Shown here: piece after piece, positions 1 through 9,002 of the stretch
Layout: each line of letters begins with the position of its first letter
How positions within the stretch are numbered: position 1 is the first letter of the stretch
NCBI RefSeq assembly: GCF_029870285.1
Contig: NZ_JACSYA010000029.1
Coordinates: forward strand, 6,441 to 70,440
DNA length: 64,000 bases
Reading direction: 5' to 3'
Origin: Delftia sp. PS-11
GTDB lineage: Bacteria > Pseudomonadota > Gammaproteobacteria > Burkholderiales > Burkholderiaceae_C
Position numbers and translations under genes: made by a program
The notes under the pieces: generated by a model
What the model was told of the DNA's origin: nothing
Databases searched by the model: none
What the model saw: the letters and a program-made list of their open reading frames with translations, nothing else

Positions 1-1938
1 GTAGCGAATCGGCGGCTCGTGATCGATCAGCCAGTCATCGGCCACGGCTTCGCGGTAGCTGTAGGTGTAGATGGGGTGGCCAAAAATATCGCTGGTGTGC
101 TTGGCAGGCGTGGCGGTAAGTCCTACCTTGACGGCATCGAAGTAGTCCAGCACACGGCGGTAGGTGGACAGGTACTGGGACTGGTCACGCAGCTCCATTT
201 CGCCTTCCGTCATCTCTTGATCCAGCGTGTAGCCACGGTGGGCCTCATCGATGATGACGCAGTCAAACAGGTCCACAGGTGGCGGGCTGTCGCTGCCAAA
301 GACGCGCTTGACCATGGCTTGTACCGTGGCGACCTGCACGCGGTCTTCGGCTTCGACCGCCATATCGCCGAGTTCGGCAATGTTGTAGAGCTTGGACAGC
401 GGCATGTTCTGCTCCAGCAGCATGTCGCCAAAGGCTTCCAATGCCTGATAGCCCAATGCCGTGCGATCGACCAGAAACAGAATGCGCTTGAAGCGCTCTG
501 CCTTGAGCAGGCGATAGATCAGCCCGATGATGGTGCGCGTTTTTCCCGTTCCCGTGGCCATGGCCAGCAAACAGTTGCGCTGCCCCTTGGCCAAGCTCTG
601 CTCAACCGCATGGATAGCGCTCAGCTGATAGTCACGCAGGCCCAGATAGATCGCAGCCTCGGTCTCCAGCTTTTCCTGCGCCTTGGCAATATCTCGTCGA
701 AGCAGATCCAGCAAGCCATCTGGAGAATAAAAGCCCTGCAGCGGCTTGGCCAGATTGGCCGTATGACGCAGGTCGCGAAACCACGTTCCACTGGACTGCT
801 CATGCTGCTTGACGTATGGACGACCATTGCAAGAATAGGCAAACGGAATCTGGAACAGACCCCCTTGCCCATCTTCCCAAGGCTGCGCAGGCTGTTGCTC
901 TTTCCAAGCCATCTCACTGTCAACCGCTACGGCAAAGCCGCGTGCATAGCGCTCCGCCTGGCCGATCTTGCCCGCTACGTTTTGGTTGAGGCGCTTGGCT
1001 TCGAGCACCGCCACGGGAGTCAGGCCGGCAAACAGCACGTAATCTGCGCTTTGCATGCCCGGCATGGGCCATTCGGCAATGGCCAGGTTCTGCCCGCGCA
1101 CAGGACGGGCGCCTTTGGCATGGGTCAGCTCAACGGTATCAGCCTTCCAGCCCGCATCGTGCAGCATCTGGTCGATGATGAGGCGGGTGGCTGACTCATC
1201 CATCGTCACCAAGCTTGCGGCCTTGCGAGAACGCTTGCCCCAGGCTCGCACAGAATCTGCGCTGGGGGCTTGTGCCGCTGCCGCTGCCTGTGCGTTGACC
1301 AGCTCCGCTTTGAGTTGCTCAATGGTGGCGCTGGCCTCACGGGCCAACTGCTCGTAAATATCGCGCTCTTGCAGAGCTTGAGCAGCAAGGTATTTTTCCT
1401 GATCTGCCTGCTGCTGTAAAAGCTTCGCCATGGCTTCACGGTCTGAAACTAGGGCTTGCTCGCTGCTCAGCCTCACATGTAGCGCTTCAATTTGCTTTTG
1501 CAGGGCATAGAGCTTCTGGCTTGGGTCATCGGGCAATTGAAATGGCCCTGGCTTAAATTGAGGGTTTGTGCCAAAGGTTCGATGAAACCAGAGCGCAACT
1601 TCTCTGGCAACTTTGAGGCTTTCCAACGCTTCGCGATAACCGATGGCGGCATCCACTTCATGCACTGCATCATTTCCACGCGTGCGCAGCATATGAAACA
1701 TTTGACGCAACTGCGGGTCAAGACCCAGGCGACTGTCAATTGCCCGAAGCAGTTCGGCTTGTGTAGGCTGCAGCAGTTGAACCCCGATACGATGCCCCAC
1801 ATCCTTGGCAATGGCTTCCGCCAGCAAGCGCAGCTTCGCCACACAGCTGGGAGGATCATGAGGAAATATCTTCTCGGCAGCCAAGCCCAGGGCTGCCAAC
1901 GACTGGGAATGTGTGCTCAGAAATTCAAAATTACTCAC
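1..1938 (-). CDS. hsdR: Type I restriction endonuclease, R subunit (HsdR), C-terminus beyond window
   Basis: Motor and nuclease subunit of a type I restriction-modification complex: it translocates DNA with ATP and cuts unmodified DNA. About 646 codons are visible from a GTG at 1938, preceded by GAGGT nine bases upstream; the frame stays open to the left edge, so the C-terminus lies outside. In order I see a helical N-terminal domain (residues about 30-125), a coiled-coil stretch (about 140-220), a PD-(D/E)xK nuclease core (D299, then E313 and K315 in VLEAKR), and a superfamily 2 helicase: Walker A ATGTGKT (about 461-467), DEAH box (564-567) and GLTATP (606-611). HsdM and HsdS are not in view and would have to lie to the left. 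Upstream (right) are insertion-sequence remnants, which suggests a mobile defence island. The family is secure. Whether the complete protein is intact cannot be seen. Confidence 0.9.
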   Translation of the reverse strand, partial: MSNFEFLSTHSQSLAALGLAAEKIFPHDPPSCVAKLRLLAEAIAKDVGHRIGVQLLQPTQAELLRAIDSRLGLDPQLRQMFHMLRTRGNDAVHEVDAAIGYREALESLKVAREVALWFHRTFGTNPQFKPGPFQLPDDPSQKLYALQKQIEALHVRLSSEQALVSDREAMAKLLQQQADQEKYLAAQALQERDIYEQLAREASATIEQLKAELVNAQAAAAAQAPSADSVRAWGKRSRKAASLVTMDESATRLIIDQMLHDAGWKADTVELTHAKGARPVRGQNLAIAEWPMPGMQSADYVLFAGLTPVAVLEAKRLNQNVAGKIGQAERYARGFAVAVDSEMAWKEQQPAQPWEDGQGGLFQIPFAYSCNGRPYVKQHEQSSGTWFRDLRHTANLAKPLQGFYSPDGLLDLLRRDIAKAQEKLETEAAIYLGLRDYQLSAIHAVEQSLAKGQRNCLLAMATGTGKTRTIIGLIYRLLKAERFKRILFLVDRTALGYQALEAFGDMLLEQNMPLSKLYNIAELGDMAVEAEDRVQVATVQAMVKRVFGSDSPPPVDLFDCVIIDEAHRGYTLDQEMTEGEMELRDQSQYLSTYRRVLDYFDAVKVGLTATPAKHTSDIFGHPIYTYSYREAVADDWLIDHEPPIRY

Positions 1939-2011
1939 TCGCCAGTACCTCTATTTCTTTATATAGCCACATGATGGACGGCTTCCGGCTTCGTTGCCAC
2001 CGGCCAAGCTG

Positions 2012-2092
2012 CTAGATTTTTCTCAAACTGTACCGGCTACCGTCGCCCAACGCAGAATGCCTGTGCGTTGCGTTGTAGAACCGCTCAATGTT
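2012..2092 (-). pseudogene. C-terminal remnant of an IS3-family transposase (OrfB)
   Basis: A short minus-strand frame ending at a stop (2012-2014) reads NIERFYNATHRHSALG followed by about ten more residues. This resembles the conserved end of IS3-family OrfB transposases, where IExFYNxxRxHSxLG follows the catalytic domain. Nothing upstream in the frame resembles the rest of a transposase, so it is a decayed fragment. It lies between HsdR and the complete IS3 element and differs from the end of that element's own OrfB, so it marks an older insertion. The rest of 1939-2225 shows no gene that I can support. Confidence 0.55.
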
Positions 2093-2225
2093 ATCCGCGT
2101 GCGCGGGGCTTCGGCACACCTGACAGGCAGTGCGCGCTGTCTTCTGCGCACTGAAGAAGCACTCCGGGCAATGTGGGCGTTTTACCCTGCAGCGATGACT
2201 GCAGCAACTCGTGGTTGCACAAGGC

Positions 2226-2251
2226 TGAATCGCCCCGGCTTTCAAGGAGGC
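2226..2251 (+). repeat. Left terminal inverted repeat of the IS3-family element
   Basis: 26 bases beginning TGAATCGCCCCGG that pair with the reverse complement of 3512-3537 at 23 of 26 positions. The terminal TG is typical of IS3-family ends. Confidence 0.85.
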
Positions 2252-2259
2252 CGGTTGGT

Positions 2260-3201
2260 TTAAGTTGATTCCTCTGTCGGGGTGTTGCTGTTGGCGAGTT
2301 GCCTCCAGTAGTTTGCCTCAGCTTCAGCCGGAGGTATGCCCCCAATCGGCTGCAGCAGTCGGGTGTGGTTGAACCAGTGCACCCACTGCAGGGTAGCCAG
2401 TTCCACGGATTCCCTGGTCCTCCAGGGTGCCCAGCGGTGAATCAATTCAGCCTTGTACAGCCCGTTGATGGTCTCGGCCAATGCGTTGCCCACCGAGGGT
2501 TGAATACCAGCTTCGGCCAAGCGTTCCGAGTAGCGAATCGACAGGTATTGCGAGCCCCGGTCTGAATGGTGGACCAAGGCGTTGGCAACAGGCTGACGTT
2601 CGTACAGGGCCTGCTCCAGGGCGTCGAGAACGAAGTCGGTCTGCATGGTGCGACTGACCCGCCAGCCCACGATACGCCGGGCGTACACATCAACGACAAA
2701 GGTCACGTACAGCCAGCCCTGCCAGGTGCTGACGTAGGTGAAGTCCGACACCCATAGCTCGTTGGGCCGACTGGCCTTGAACACCCGATTGACGCGGTCC
2801 AGCGGGCGCGGCGCCGAGGTGTCTGGCATGGTGGTGCGCAGACTCTTGCCCCGGCGTGCGCCCTGCAGGCCCAGGCGACGCATCAGCCGCTCGACCGTGC
2901 AGCGCGCCACCTGAATGCCCTCGCGGTTCAGTTGCTGCCAGACCTTGTCAGCCCCATAGACCTGCCAGTTGGCGTGCCACACGCGCTGGATGTCAGCGGC
3001 CAGCATGTCATCCTGAAGGGCGCGTGGGCTGTGCAGTTCGGGCTGGCGTTGCTGTGCCGCGTGACGCCAGTAACACGATGGGGCCATCTGCAGGACACGG
3101 CAAATGGGCTCGACCCCGTAGGCATCGCGGTGGCAGTCGATGTAGGCCTTCACGACTTGAGTCGGCGCAGGGTGCCTGCCAGTCGAGCTCCGCCTGCGCA
3201 A
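2260..3201 (-). CDS. IS3-family transposase OrfB (DDE integrase catalytic part)
   Basis: Catalytic half of the transposase. The frame lacks an ATG at its head (first possible start is a TTG at 3201) and overlaps orfA, so it is expected to be made as an OrfAB fusion by -1 frameshifting. It has an HTH_21-like N-terminal segment ([10 protein letters not shown]) and an rve integrase core. The DDE residues are visible: the first Asp in WVSDFTYV, the second in HHSDRGSQY, and the Glu in NALAETING with the expected DD35E-like spacing. The frame runs uninterrupted to TAA at 2260-2262, so the element could be active. About 313 codons is the usual size for an OrfB. Confidence 0.9.
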   Translation of the reverse strand: MRRRSSTGRHPAPTQVVKAYIDCHRDAYGVEPICRVLQMAPSCYWRHAAQQRQPELHSPRALQDDMLAADIQRVWHANWQVYGADKVWQQLNREGIQVARCTVERLMRRLGLQGARRGKSLRTTMPDTSAPRPLDRVNRVFKASRPNELWVSDFTYVSTWQGWLYVTFVVDVYARRIVGWRVSRTMQTDFVLDALEQALYERQPVANALVHHSDRGSQYLSIRYSERLAEAGIQPSVGNALAETINGLYKAELIHRWAPWRTRESVELATLQWVHWFNHTRLLQPIGGIPPAEAEANYWRQLANSNTPTEEST

Positions 3202-3487
3202 AAAACGCGCTGGCCGTCTTCAGAATGTCGTTGGCCCGGCGCAATTCCTTGACCTCGCGTTCAAGTTCCTTGATGCGCTGTGCATCCGACGTCGTGGTGC
3301 CGGGGCGCTGTCCGCTGTCGACCTCGGCCTTCTTGACCCAGTCGTTCAGGGTCTGCGGCACACAGCCAATCTTGGGTGCAATCGATTCAATGGCCGCCCA
3401 AAGCGAGGGGTAGTCGGCGCGGTGCTCCTGCACCATGCGAACGGCGCGCTCGCGGACTTCGGGGGAGAACTTCTGTGACTTGTTCAT
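3008..3487 (-). CDS. IS3-family transposase OrfA (DNA-binding part)
   Basis: Helix-turn-helix half of the transposase. It begins [19 protein letters not shown] with an HTH_Tnp_1 domain over residues 1-60, then a leucine-rich coiled coil ([19 protein letters not shown]) that ends at [11 protein letters not shown]. The true OrfA homology stops there. Downstream the frame stays open by chance for about 55 codons inside orfB, so the stop at 3008 is not the biologically meaningful end. The start is ATG 3487, just inside the right inverted repeat. Confidence 0.85.
   Translation of the reverse strand: MNKSQKFSPEVRERAVRMVQEHRADYPSLWAAIESIAPKIGCVPQTLNDWVKKAEVDSGQRPGTTTSDAQRIKELEREVKELRRANDILKTASAFFAQAELDWQAPCADSSREGLHRLPPRCLRGRAHLPCPADGPIVLLASRGTATPARTAQPTRPSG
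3199..3205 (-). other. Probable -1 ribosomal frameshift site (T6G run)
   Basis: On the coding strand a run of six T followed by G lies where OrfA homology ends (SAFF) and the OrfB frame begins in -1. Most IS3 elements use A6G at this place. A U6G run would allow tRNA-Phe slippage and give the OrfAB fusion. No other joining signal is visible. Confidence 0.5.
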
Positions 3488-3511
3488 GGCTCCATCTTCT
3501 CAAGAGTTGGA

Positions 3512-3537
3512 GCCTCCTCAAAACCCGGGGCGATTCA
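3512..3537 (-). repeat. Right terminal inverted repeat of the IS3-family element
   Basis: Reverse complement begins TGAATCGCCCCGG and matches the left end at 23 of 26 positions. It lies 25 bases upstream of the orfA start codon. Confidence 0.85.
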
Positions 3538-3539
3538 AA

Positions 3540-3710
3540 CTGGCAGAGCAGTCGCACAGCGAGGATATGCTCAACTTGATGATCGCCCGTGGTTACATCG
3601 TAAAGCTCGTCGACAACGCGCAGGTACTGCGGTATATGCAGACCCACTTCGTGGAGGTCTTGGAAGAATTCGCCAAAATCGTGGAGATGACGACAGTGGA
3701 GACGACGTGA
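3540..3710 (+). pseudogene. 3' fragment of a RepB/ParB-like plasmid partition gene
   Basis: The 56 codons that follow the IS right end read LAEQSHSEDMLNLMIARGYI then a segment rich in VxxYMQxHFxEVLEEFxxIVE, ending at TGA 3708-3710. The pattern (RGYxxKLxxNxxVxRYxxxHxxExLxEFxxIVE) recalls, from memory, the C-terminal RepB domain of plasmid and island partition proteins. The rest of the gene is gone, and in-frame codons upstream belong to the insertion sequence. The assignment is tentative because only about 55 residues are available. If right, it supports a plasmid- or island-derived origin of the left end. Confidence 0.4.
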
Positions 3711-3814
3711 GCTCATATCAATTCCATCGAAGGCGCACAGGGAAACCCTGATTGTCGTGTCGGATCAGCATGAGGCCCCCGTGTTTCCACGGCTAGTGGA
3801 CACAGCTACACCCC

Positions 3815-5365
3815 TCACTCCCCCGTCTGAAACACCGCCACCAGCTCGGCCAGTTGCTCGGCCTGGCGCCTGAGCGCTTCGGTGGCTGCGGCGGCCTGTT
3901 CGACCAGGGCGGCGTTTTGCTGCGTGACCGAGTCCATCTGGGCGATGGCCTGGTTGATCTGCTCGATGCCCAGGGTCTGCTCCTGGCTGGCCGCCGCGAT
4001 GTGGGCCACGATGTCGGCTACCTGGTGCACGCCCGACTCCACCTGGGTCATGGTGCTGCCGGCGCCTTCCACCAGTTGATGGCCTTGGTCCACGCTTTCG
4101 ACGGAGGCCGAGATCAGGCCTTTGATTTCCTTGGCGGCCTGGGCGCTGCGCTGCGCCAGGGTGCGGACCTCGCCGGCCACCACCGCGAAACCACGGCCCT
4201 GCTCGCCTGCGCGGGCGGCTTCGACGGCGGCGTTGAGCGCCAGGATGTTGGTCTGGAAGGCAATGCCGTCGATCACGCCGATGATGTCCACGATGCGCCG
4301 GGATGAGGCATGGATCTGGCCCATGGTCTGCACCACCTGGCCCACCGCCAGCCCGCCTTGCGTGGCGCGCTGTGCGGTGGACTGCACCACTTGCTTGGCC
4401 TGGCGTGCGTTGTCGGCGTTTTGCCGCACGGTGCTGGTGATTTCTTCCATCGACGCCGCCGTCTGCTCCAGGGCGCTGGCCTGTGATTCGGTGCGGCCCG
4501 ACAGGTCCATGTTGCCCTGGGCGATTTCGCCAGAGGCATGCAGCATGGCATGGGTGCCCTGGCGCACCTGCTGCACGATGTCGCGCAGGCGCTCGTTCAT
4601 GGTGCCCAGGGCGTTGAGCAATTGCCCGACCTCGTCGCCGCGCTGGCTGCGGATCTGCTGGCGAAGATCGCCGGCAGCCACCTGGTTGGCCACCTCCACA
4701 GCCTGGGACAGCGGCCGGGTGATGCTGCGGGTGATAACAATGGCCATGGCGCCTGCGAGCACTAACGCCAGCAGCCCCAGCACCAGCATCTGGTTGCGCC
4801 CGCTGCGGTTGTTGTCCTCGATCAGGACGGCGGTCCGGTCGATGGCGCGGCGCTGCTGCTCCAGCAGGGCCTGCAGGCTGGCCAGGTAGTTGACGCCTGC
4901 GGGCTGGAAGTCCTGGCGAAACAGCCGCTCGACTTCGTCGGTCTGTCCGGCCGTCTTGCTGGCGGTGATGGCATCCCGGGCTTTCACATAGGCCACGCGG
5001 TGCACCAGCAGCTGCTTGAAGAGGGCCTGCTCTTCGGGGGTCTCCAGCAGGCCTTCAAGGTCTTTTTGCTGCTGCGATGACATCTTGGAGGCGGCCTGGT
5101 TTTCTTCGGCAAAGAACGCTGCCAGGGCCGGATCGGCGCTTTTCACCACGGCGGTGGTCCGGCGCACGCTGGTGTGTATGGTGCGGTACCAGTCCGACAC
5201 CAGGCGCTCCTTGGCCAGGGGGCGCTCCATCATCTGGTGGGTCTGCGAGGCGATGTCCTGCAATCGCCAGACCCCCACGATGAGCATGGCAACCATCATG
5301 GCGATGAGTACGGCAAACGCGAGCGCAAGACGGACTCCGATGCGCAGACTTTGAAACACAGCCAT
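3815..5365 (-). CDS. Methyl-accepting chemotaxis protein (Tar-type)
   Basis: Inner-membrane chemoreceptor that signals to CheA/CheW. The start is ATG 5365 behind GAGGGGAAAGC; an upstream in-frame start is less likely. It has 516 residues: a first membrane helix (about 10-32, [20 protein letters not shown]), a periplasmic four-helix-bundle ligand domain (about 35-190), a second helix (about 190-215), HAMP, and a long cytoplasmic signalling coiled coil. The hairpin tip is canonical: [20 protein letters not shown] followed by [17 protein letters not shown]. There is no C-terminal CheR-docking pentapeptide. The ligand cannot be told from sequence. It is transcribed divergently from the chemoreceptor at 5912, across an AT-rich spacer. 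Confidence 0.93.
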   Translation of the reverse strand: MAVFQSLRIGVRLALAFAVLIAMMVAMLIVGVWRLQDIASQTHQMMERPLAKERLVSDWYRTIHTSVRRTTAVVKSADPALAAFFAEENQAASKMSSQQQKDLEGLLETPEEQALFKQLLVHRVAYVKARDAITASKTAGQTDEVERLFRQDFQPAGVNYLASLQALLEQQRRAIDRTAVLIEDNNRSGRNQMLVLGLLALVLAGAMAIVITRSITRPLSQAVEVANQVAAGDLRQQIRSQRGDEVGQLLNALGTMNERLRDIVQQVRQGTHAMLHASGEIAQGNMDLSGRTESQASALEQTAASMEEITSTVRQNADNARQAKQVVQSTAQRATQGGLAVGQVVQTMGQIHASSRRIVDIIGVIDGIAFQTNILALNAAVEAARAGEQGRGFAVVAGEVRTLAQRSAQAAKEIKGLISASVESVDQGHQLVEGAGSTMTQVESGVHQVADIVAHIAAASQEQTLGIEQINQAIAQMDSVTQQNAALVEQAAAATEALRRQAEQLAELVAVFQTGE

Positions 5366-5911
5366 GCTTTCCCCTCGTGGAACTGATTGAATTTTGTGCA
5401 ATTTTGTCAAGGCACGTACATTTTGGCGGAGTATAGGTTGTGTAAACTTCATGTAAGTTTCAGCCCAAATCACCCTAACCCTTGCAGGGCTGATGGTTTC
5501 CCTGCGCACGGCCAACAACCAAGTTCCAGCCTGTTATTCAGTCAATAGACTCCCTGCAAGAACGCTTTTTGCAGATCTATTGAACAAAATTTCATAACAC
5601 CAGCCATCATGTCTGCGCCATGCACCAAAATGCAGCATAACGCATTATAAAGATGCATTATTTTTTATCCACAAAATCAATTACAGATGATTTCTTTAAA
5701 ATAAATAAAACAAATAATCCAATAAAATCAACAACTTAAAAAACACATAGCTCAAAAAAATTTTATTCAACATAGCTAGCTGTTGCGATTTTCAAACACA
5801 GAAAAAGTCGTCATACAACAATTAAAATTTTTCAGTAGCATGTTAAAAAAGTGACTCAATCACTCGCTGCTGAAGTGGAGACATGCTCGTATTTATCATC
5901 AAGGATGAGTA
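5366..5911. promoter_or_regulatory. AT-rich divergent promoter region between two chemoreceptor genes
   Basis: 546 bases without a gene. The stretch 5640-5870 is strikingly AT-rich compared with its surroundings (runs of A and T, few G or C). On the minus strand a CTTACA-16 bp-TATACT pair (about 5436-5463) could be the promoter of the left receptor, with its ATG about 70 bases further on. On the plus strand AAGGATGAGTA precedes ATG 5912. I could not identify a convincing flagellar sigma-28 box. Confidence 0.4.
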
Positions 5912-7582
5912 ATGAAGCTCTTCAACCAACTTCGTACACGCACCAAACTCGCACTGGCATTCGGCACCATTTTGGTGCTGATGCTTGCATCTGGTGCATC
6001 CAGTCTGATGCAGGCCTCGCGCATCAATGCCAGCACGGTCGATCTGGCCGATAACTGGCTGCCCAGCATCAATTTACTGGGGGACCTCAAGGAGCAGCTC
6101 AACCTGGTGCGGCGCGCCGAGTTCCGCCATATGCTGGAGGAAACGGCGGAGCAAAAGCAGGCCATGCACAAGGCCGTCGGGGACACCCGCGTGAAGTTCG
6201 AGCGCCTGCTGGAACGGTATGCGCCCCTGGTGTCGTCTGCCGAAGAAAAGCAGCTTTATGAGCAGATTCGCCGATCCTGGCAGACGTACATCGGGCTCAG
6301 CCCGCGCCTGCTGGAGTTGTCTGGCCAGGAGGGAAGGCTTCAGGATGCCAAGGCCCTGGCGTTCAATGACAGTTTCAAGGCCTTCAATGAACTGACCGCC
6401 CTGCTGGAAAAAAGCATTGCACTCAACCGGGAGGGAGCTACGCGTTCAGCCGAGGCGGCGGAAGACGACTTCCTGCATGCGAGAAACCTGCTGCTGGGCT
6501 TTTTGCTGCTGTCGATCCTGATCAGCAGCGGCCTGGGCTGGCTGCTCACCCGCGCGGTCACACGGCCGCTGGGCGCCGAGCCCCAGGAGATCAACGAGCT
6601 GGTGGGACGGCTGGCGGATGGCGATCTGCGCGCGGTTGACCTGAAAGCGGACGTTTCCCGGCGCAGTGTGCTGGCCGCCGTGGTGCGCCTGCAGACCCAG
6701 CTGGCCGAGTCTCTGGCCGAGGTGCGCAGCGCCAGCGATTCGGTGGCCGTGGCCACCGAGCAGATTGCCCAGGGCAATGCCAACCTGGCTTCGCGCACCG
6801 AGGAGCAGGCCTCGGGCCTGGAGGAAACGGCAGCCTCCATCGAGCAGGTGACCGCAGCGGTCCAGGGCAGCGCGGACAATGCGCGGCAGGCCGATCAACT
6901 GGCGGGCCGGGTGTCGGCAGTGGCCACCGAGGGAGGGCAGGCCGTGCAGAACATGGTGCAGACCATGGCACGGATACAGGATTCGAGCCGGCGCATCGCC
7001 GACATCACCGGCCTGATCGACGGCATTGCCTTCCAGACCAATATCCTGGCGCTGAACGCCGCTGTCGAGGCAGCCCGGGCAGGAGAGCAGGGCCGCGGCT
7101 TTGCCGTGGTCGCGGCGGAGGTGCGCAGCCTGGCCGTGCGCAGCGCCGAGGCGGCCAAGGAGATCAAGGGCCTGATCGAGCACAGCGTTCAAGAGGTCGA
7201 GGCGGGCTGCAACCTGGCGGCCAGGGTGGGGCAGACCATTGACTCCGTGGTGACCCAGGTGCGCCAGGTGAGCACGCTGGTCAGCGAGATCAGCGCCGCC
7301 AGCCGGGAGCAGACCGAAGGCATCCGCCAGATCAATGAGGCCATCGGGCGCCTGGACACCAACACCCAGCACAATGCCTCGCTGGTCGAGGAAACCTCTT
7401 CGGCAGCCTATAGCCTGAACCAGCAGGCGCAGTTGCTGACGCACGCGGTGGCGGTCTTCAAGCTCGATCAGGCAGGCACTGCCACCGGGCCACGGCTGCA
7501 TGCGGTCCCCGCCACAGTCCAGGAGACCGACAGGGCCAGCGGGGACTGGCAGGAGCCGGCCAGGGTTTTGCTGCGCGCCTGA
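5912..7582 (+). CDS. Methyl-accepting chemotaxis protein (Tar-type)
   Basis: Second chemoreceptor, 556 residues, with ATG 5912 behind AAGGATGAG. The layout is membrane helix about 12-34, periplasmic four-helix-bundle sensor about 35-190, second helix about 192-213 ([20 protein letters not shown]), HAMP, then a signalling domain with the conserved tip [20 protein letters not shown]. It differs from the left-hand paralogue in the ligand domain and in a less regular HAMP region ([20 protein letters not shown]), a form seen in many betaproteobacterial receptors. No pentapeptide tail is present. A perfect hairpin follows the stop. The ligand is unknown. Confidence 0.93.
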   Translation: MKLFNQLRTRTKLALAFGTILVLMLASGASSLMQASRINASTVDLADNWLPSINLLGDLKEQLNLVRRAEFRHMLEETAEQKQAMHKAVGDTRVKFERLLERYAPLVSSAEEKQLYEQIRRSWQTYIGLSPRLLELSGQEGRLQDAKALAFNDSFKAFNELTALLEKSIALNREGATRSAEAAEDDFLHARNLLLGFLLLSILISSGLGWLLTRAVTRPLGAEPQEINELVGRLADGDLRAVDLKADVSRRSVLAAVVRLQTQLAESLAEVRSASDSVAVATEQIAQGNANLASRTEEQASGLEETAASIEQVTAAVQGSADNARQADQLAGRVSAVATEGGQAVQNMVQTMARIQDSSRRIADITGLIDGIAFQTNILALNAAVEAARAGEQGRGFAVVAAEVRSLAVRSAEAAKEIKGLIEHSVQEVEAGCNLAARVGQTIDSVVTQVRQVSTLVSEISAASREQTEGIRQINEAIGRLDTNTQHNASLVEETSSAAYSLNQQAQLLTHAVAVFKLDQAGTATGPRLHAVPATVQETDRASGDWQEPARVLLRA

Positions 7583-7589
7583 GGCCAGG

Positions 7590-7612
7590 GCCCTGCATCC
7601 TGGATGCAGGGC
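7590..7612 (+). terminator. Hairpin after the chemoreceptor gene
   Basis: A 23-base perfect palindrome (GCCCTGCATCC, T, GGATGCAGGGC) begins eight bases after the stop codon. No T-run follows, so it may act as a processing or Rho-assisted end rather than a classical intrinsic terminator. Confidence 0.45.
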
Positions 7613-7757
7613 AGGATTTCTGACGGCCGCCCGGCACCATGCGGGCGGCGGGTCTGGCCCGCCTCACGGAGCACGCCCCATAAAATCGCCCGTGAGATGA
7701 ACCCTGTACTTTTTCCTTTTCCCGCCATTCACCACCCCGGTGGGCACAGGTGCCGTC

Positions 7758-8222
7758 ATGGATGAGGACCTCCAGGACGAACACGCGCCGCTGCCCTTTG
7801 TCGAGGACTATCTGCCAGCGCTGCTGGCCCAGGCCAGCAAGCTGATTTCGGCCGAATTCCATGCGGTGGTCGAGGCCGAGGGGTTTTCGATCACCGAATG
7901 GCGGATTCTGGCCTCGCTGACGGGCTCGTCCGGCATCAGCACCGGCCGTCTGGCGCAGATTTCGGTGAGCAAGCAGCCGACCGTCACGCGCCTGCTCGAC
8001 CGCATGGAGGCCAAGGGCTATGTGGAGCGCTTCGCGCACGAGACGGACCGGCGCCTGACCATGGTGCGCATCGCGCCGGCAGGCCAGACCATCGTGGCCA
8101 ATCTGATCCGCAAGGCCAAGGAGCATGAGCTGCGGGTGCTGCAGCCCTTCGGGCTCAAGCGCGCCGAGGCGCTGAAGGTCACGCTGCGGCGCATCATCGA
8201 GCTGCACCTGCCGCCCGGCTGA
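7758..8222 (+). CDS. MarR-family transcriptional regulator
   Basis: 154-residue winged-helix repressor-type protein. It has helices for dimerisation at both ends, and the recognition region reads SGISTGRLAQISVSKQPTVT followed by the wing ERFAHETDRRLTMV. ATG 7758 is chosen over an upstream GTG at 7740 because CAGGTG lies before it and family alignment begins there. It lies at the downstream end of, and converges on, the large catabolic operon (stop to stop 33 bases), so that operon is the obvious target. MarR proteins typically release DNA when bound by an aromatic acid substrate. MarR regulators are known for bacterial auxin catabolism loci; equating this one with them is inference. Confidence 0.88.
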   Translation: MDEDLQDEHAPLPFVEDYLPALLAQASKLISAEFHAVVEAEGFSITEWRILASLTGSSGISTGRLAQISVSKQPTVTRLLDRMEAKGYVERFAHETDRRLTMVRIAPAGQTIVANLIRKAKEHELRVLQPFGLKRAEALKVTLRRIIELHLPPG

Positions 8223-8255
8223 GGCCGGGCACAGACGAGGGATGCAGGGCCTGCC

Positions 8256-9002
8256 CTACAGCGCCAGGCTGCCGACGCTGGTGCCACCGCAGACATAGAG
8301 CACCTGCCCGGTGACGAAGCCGTTGGCGGCATCGGCCAGGAAGGCCACGGCGCGCGCCACGTCAGCGGCTTCGCCCAGCCGGCGCACGGGCACGCTGGCG
8401 GCCAGCTGGCGCTCCCTGTCGCTGCCCTGCTGCACCACGTCGTAGAACATGTCGGTACGGATGGGGCCGGGCGCGACCACATTGACCGTGATGCCTTCGG
8501 GCGCCAGTTCCAGCGCCCAGGTGCGGGCCATGCCCAGCATGCCGGCCTTGGTGGCCGAGTAGCTGGTGCGCGTGGCCAGGCCCAGCGCAGCCCGCGAGGA
8601 CAGCAGCACCACGCGGCCGAATTGCCGCTGGCGCATGGCGGGCAGCGCCGCCTGCAGCATCTGAACTGCGCAGCCCAGGTGCAGATCGACCAGGGCGTCC
8701 AGGTCTTCGAGTTTCACATCCGGCAGCAGCGCGGCGCGGATCACGCCGGCGTTGTGCACGACGGTGGTGACTTCGTGGCGCTGCGCCATGGCCTGCATGG
8801 CCTGCGCCGTGGCAGCGCGGTCGGCCAGATCGACTTCGATGCTGAACAGCCTGGGATGCACGATGGCAGGCCGCCGCCGCGCCAGCGAGATGACCTCGTA
8901 GCCCTGGTCCAGCAGTTGTTCGCAGATGGCCTTGCCGATGCCGGCGCTGCCGCCCGTCACTGCGGCGACTTTGTGGGCCGGGGGGCTGGTGTCCGCCTTC
9001 AT
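8256..9002 (-). CDS. Short-chain dehydrogenase/reductase (intact catalytic residues)
   Basis: 248-residue classical SDR. Rossmann motif TGGSAGIG (16-23), HNAG (83-86), catalytic Ser (135/136), Tyr148 and Lys152 in YSATK are all present, so it should be an active NAD(P)-dependent alcohol dehydrogenase or ketoreductase. ATG 9002 overlaps the stop of the upstream cyclase gene (ATGA), with GGAGAGAC as ribosome site. It is the last gene of the catabolic operon. The neighbouring DUF35-SDR fusion carries a degenerate SDR domain. By analogy with the BbsC/BbsD pair of benzylsuccinate oxidation, the two could form one heteromeric dehydrogenase; this is inference. Confidence 0.88.
   Translation of the reverse strand: MKADTSPPAHKVAAVTGGSAGIGKAICEQLLDQGYEVISLARRRPAIVHPRLFSIEVDLADRAATAQAMQAMAQRHEVTTVVHNAGVIRAALLPDVKLEDLDALVDLHLGCAVQMLQAALPAMRQRQFGRVVLLSSRAALGLATRTSYSATKAGMLGMARTWALELAPEGITVNVVAPGPIRTDMFYDVVQQGSDRERQLAASVPVRRLGEAADVARAVAFLADAANGFVTGQVLYVCGGTSVGSLAL

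Larger units (their letters stand above)
2226..3537 (-). mobile_element. Complete IS3-family insertion sequence
   Basis: A 1312-bp element bounded by 26-bp imperfect inverted repeats that match at 23 of 26 positions and start with TGAATCGCCCCGG. It holds the two overlapping frames typical of IS3-family elements, orfA and orfB, both on the minus strand. IS3 elements normally create 3-4 bp target duplications. The flanking bases here (GGC on the left, AAC on the right) do not match, so the element may have taken part in a deletion or recombination. It has truncated a RepB-like gene on its right side. Confidence 0.9.

Noticed and set aside
19..1194. A 391-codon open frame on the plus strand opposite hsdR
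   Set aside because: The minus strand carries complete helicase and nuclease motifs in one open frame; the plus frame has no family features.
3008..3170. OrfA extension beyond the frameshift as a genuine protein tail
   Set aside because: The residues after AQAELD have no OrfA similarity and the DNA here codes OrfB in the -1 frame, so the open stretch is fortuitous.
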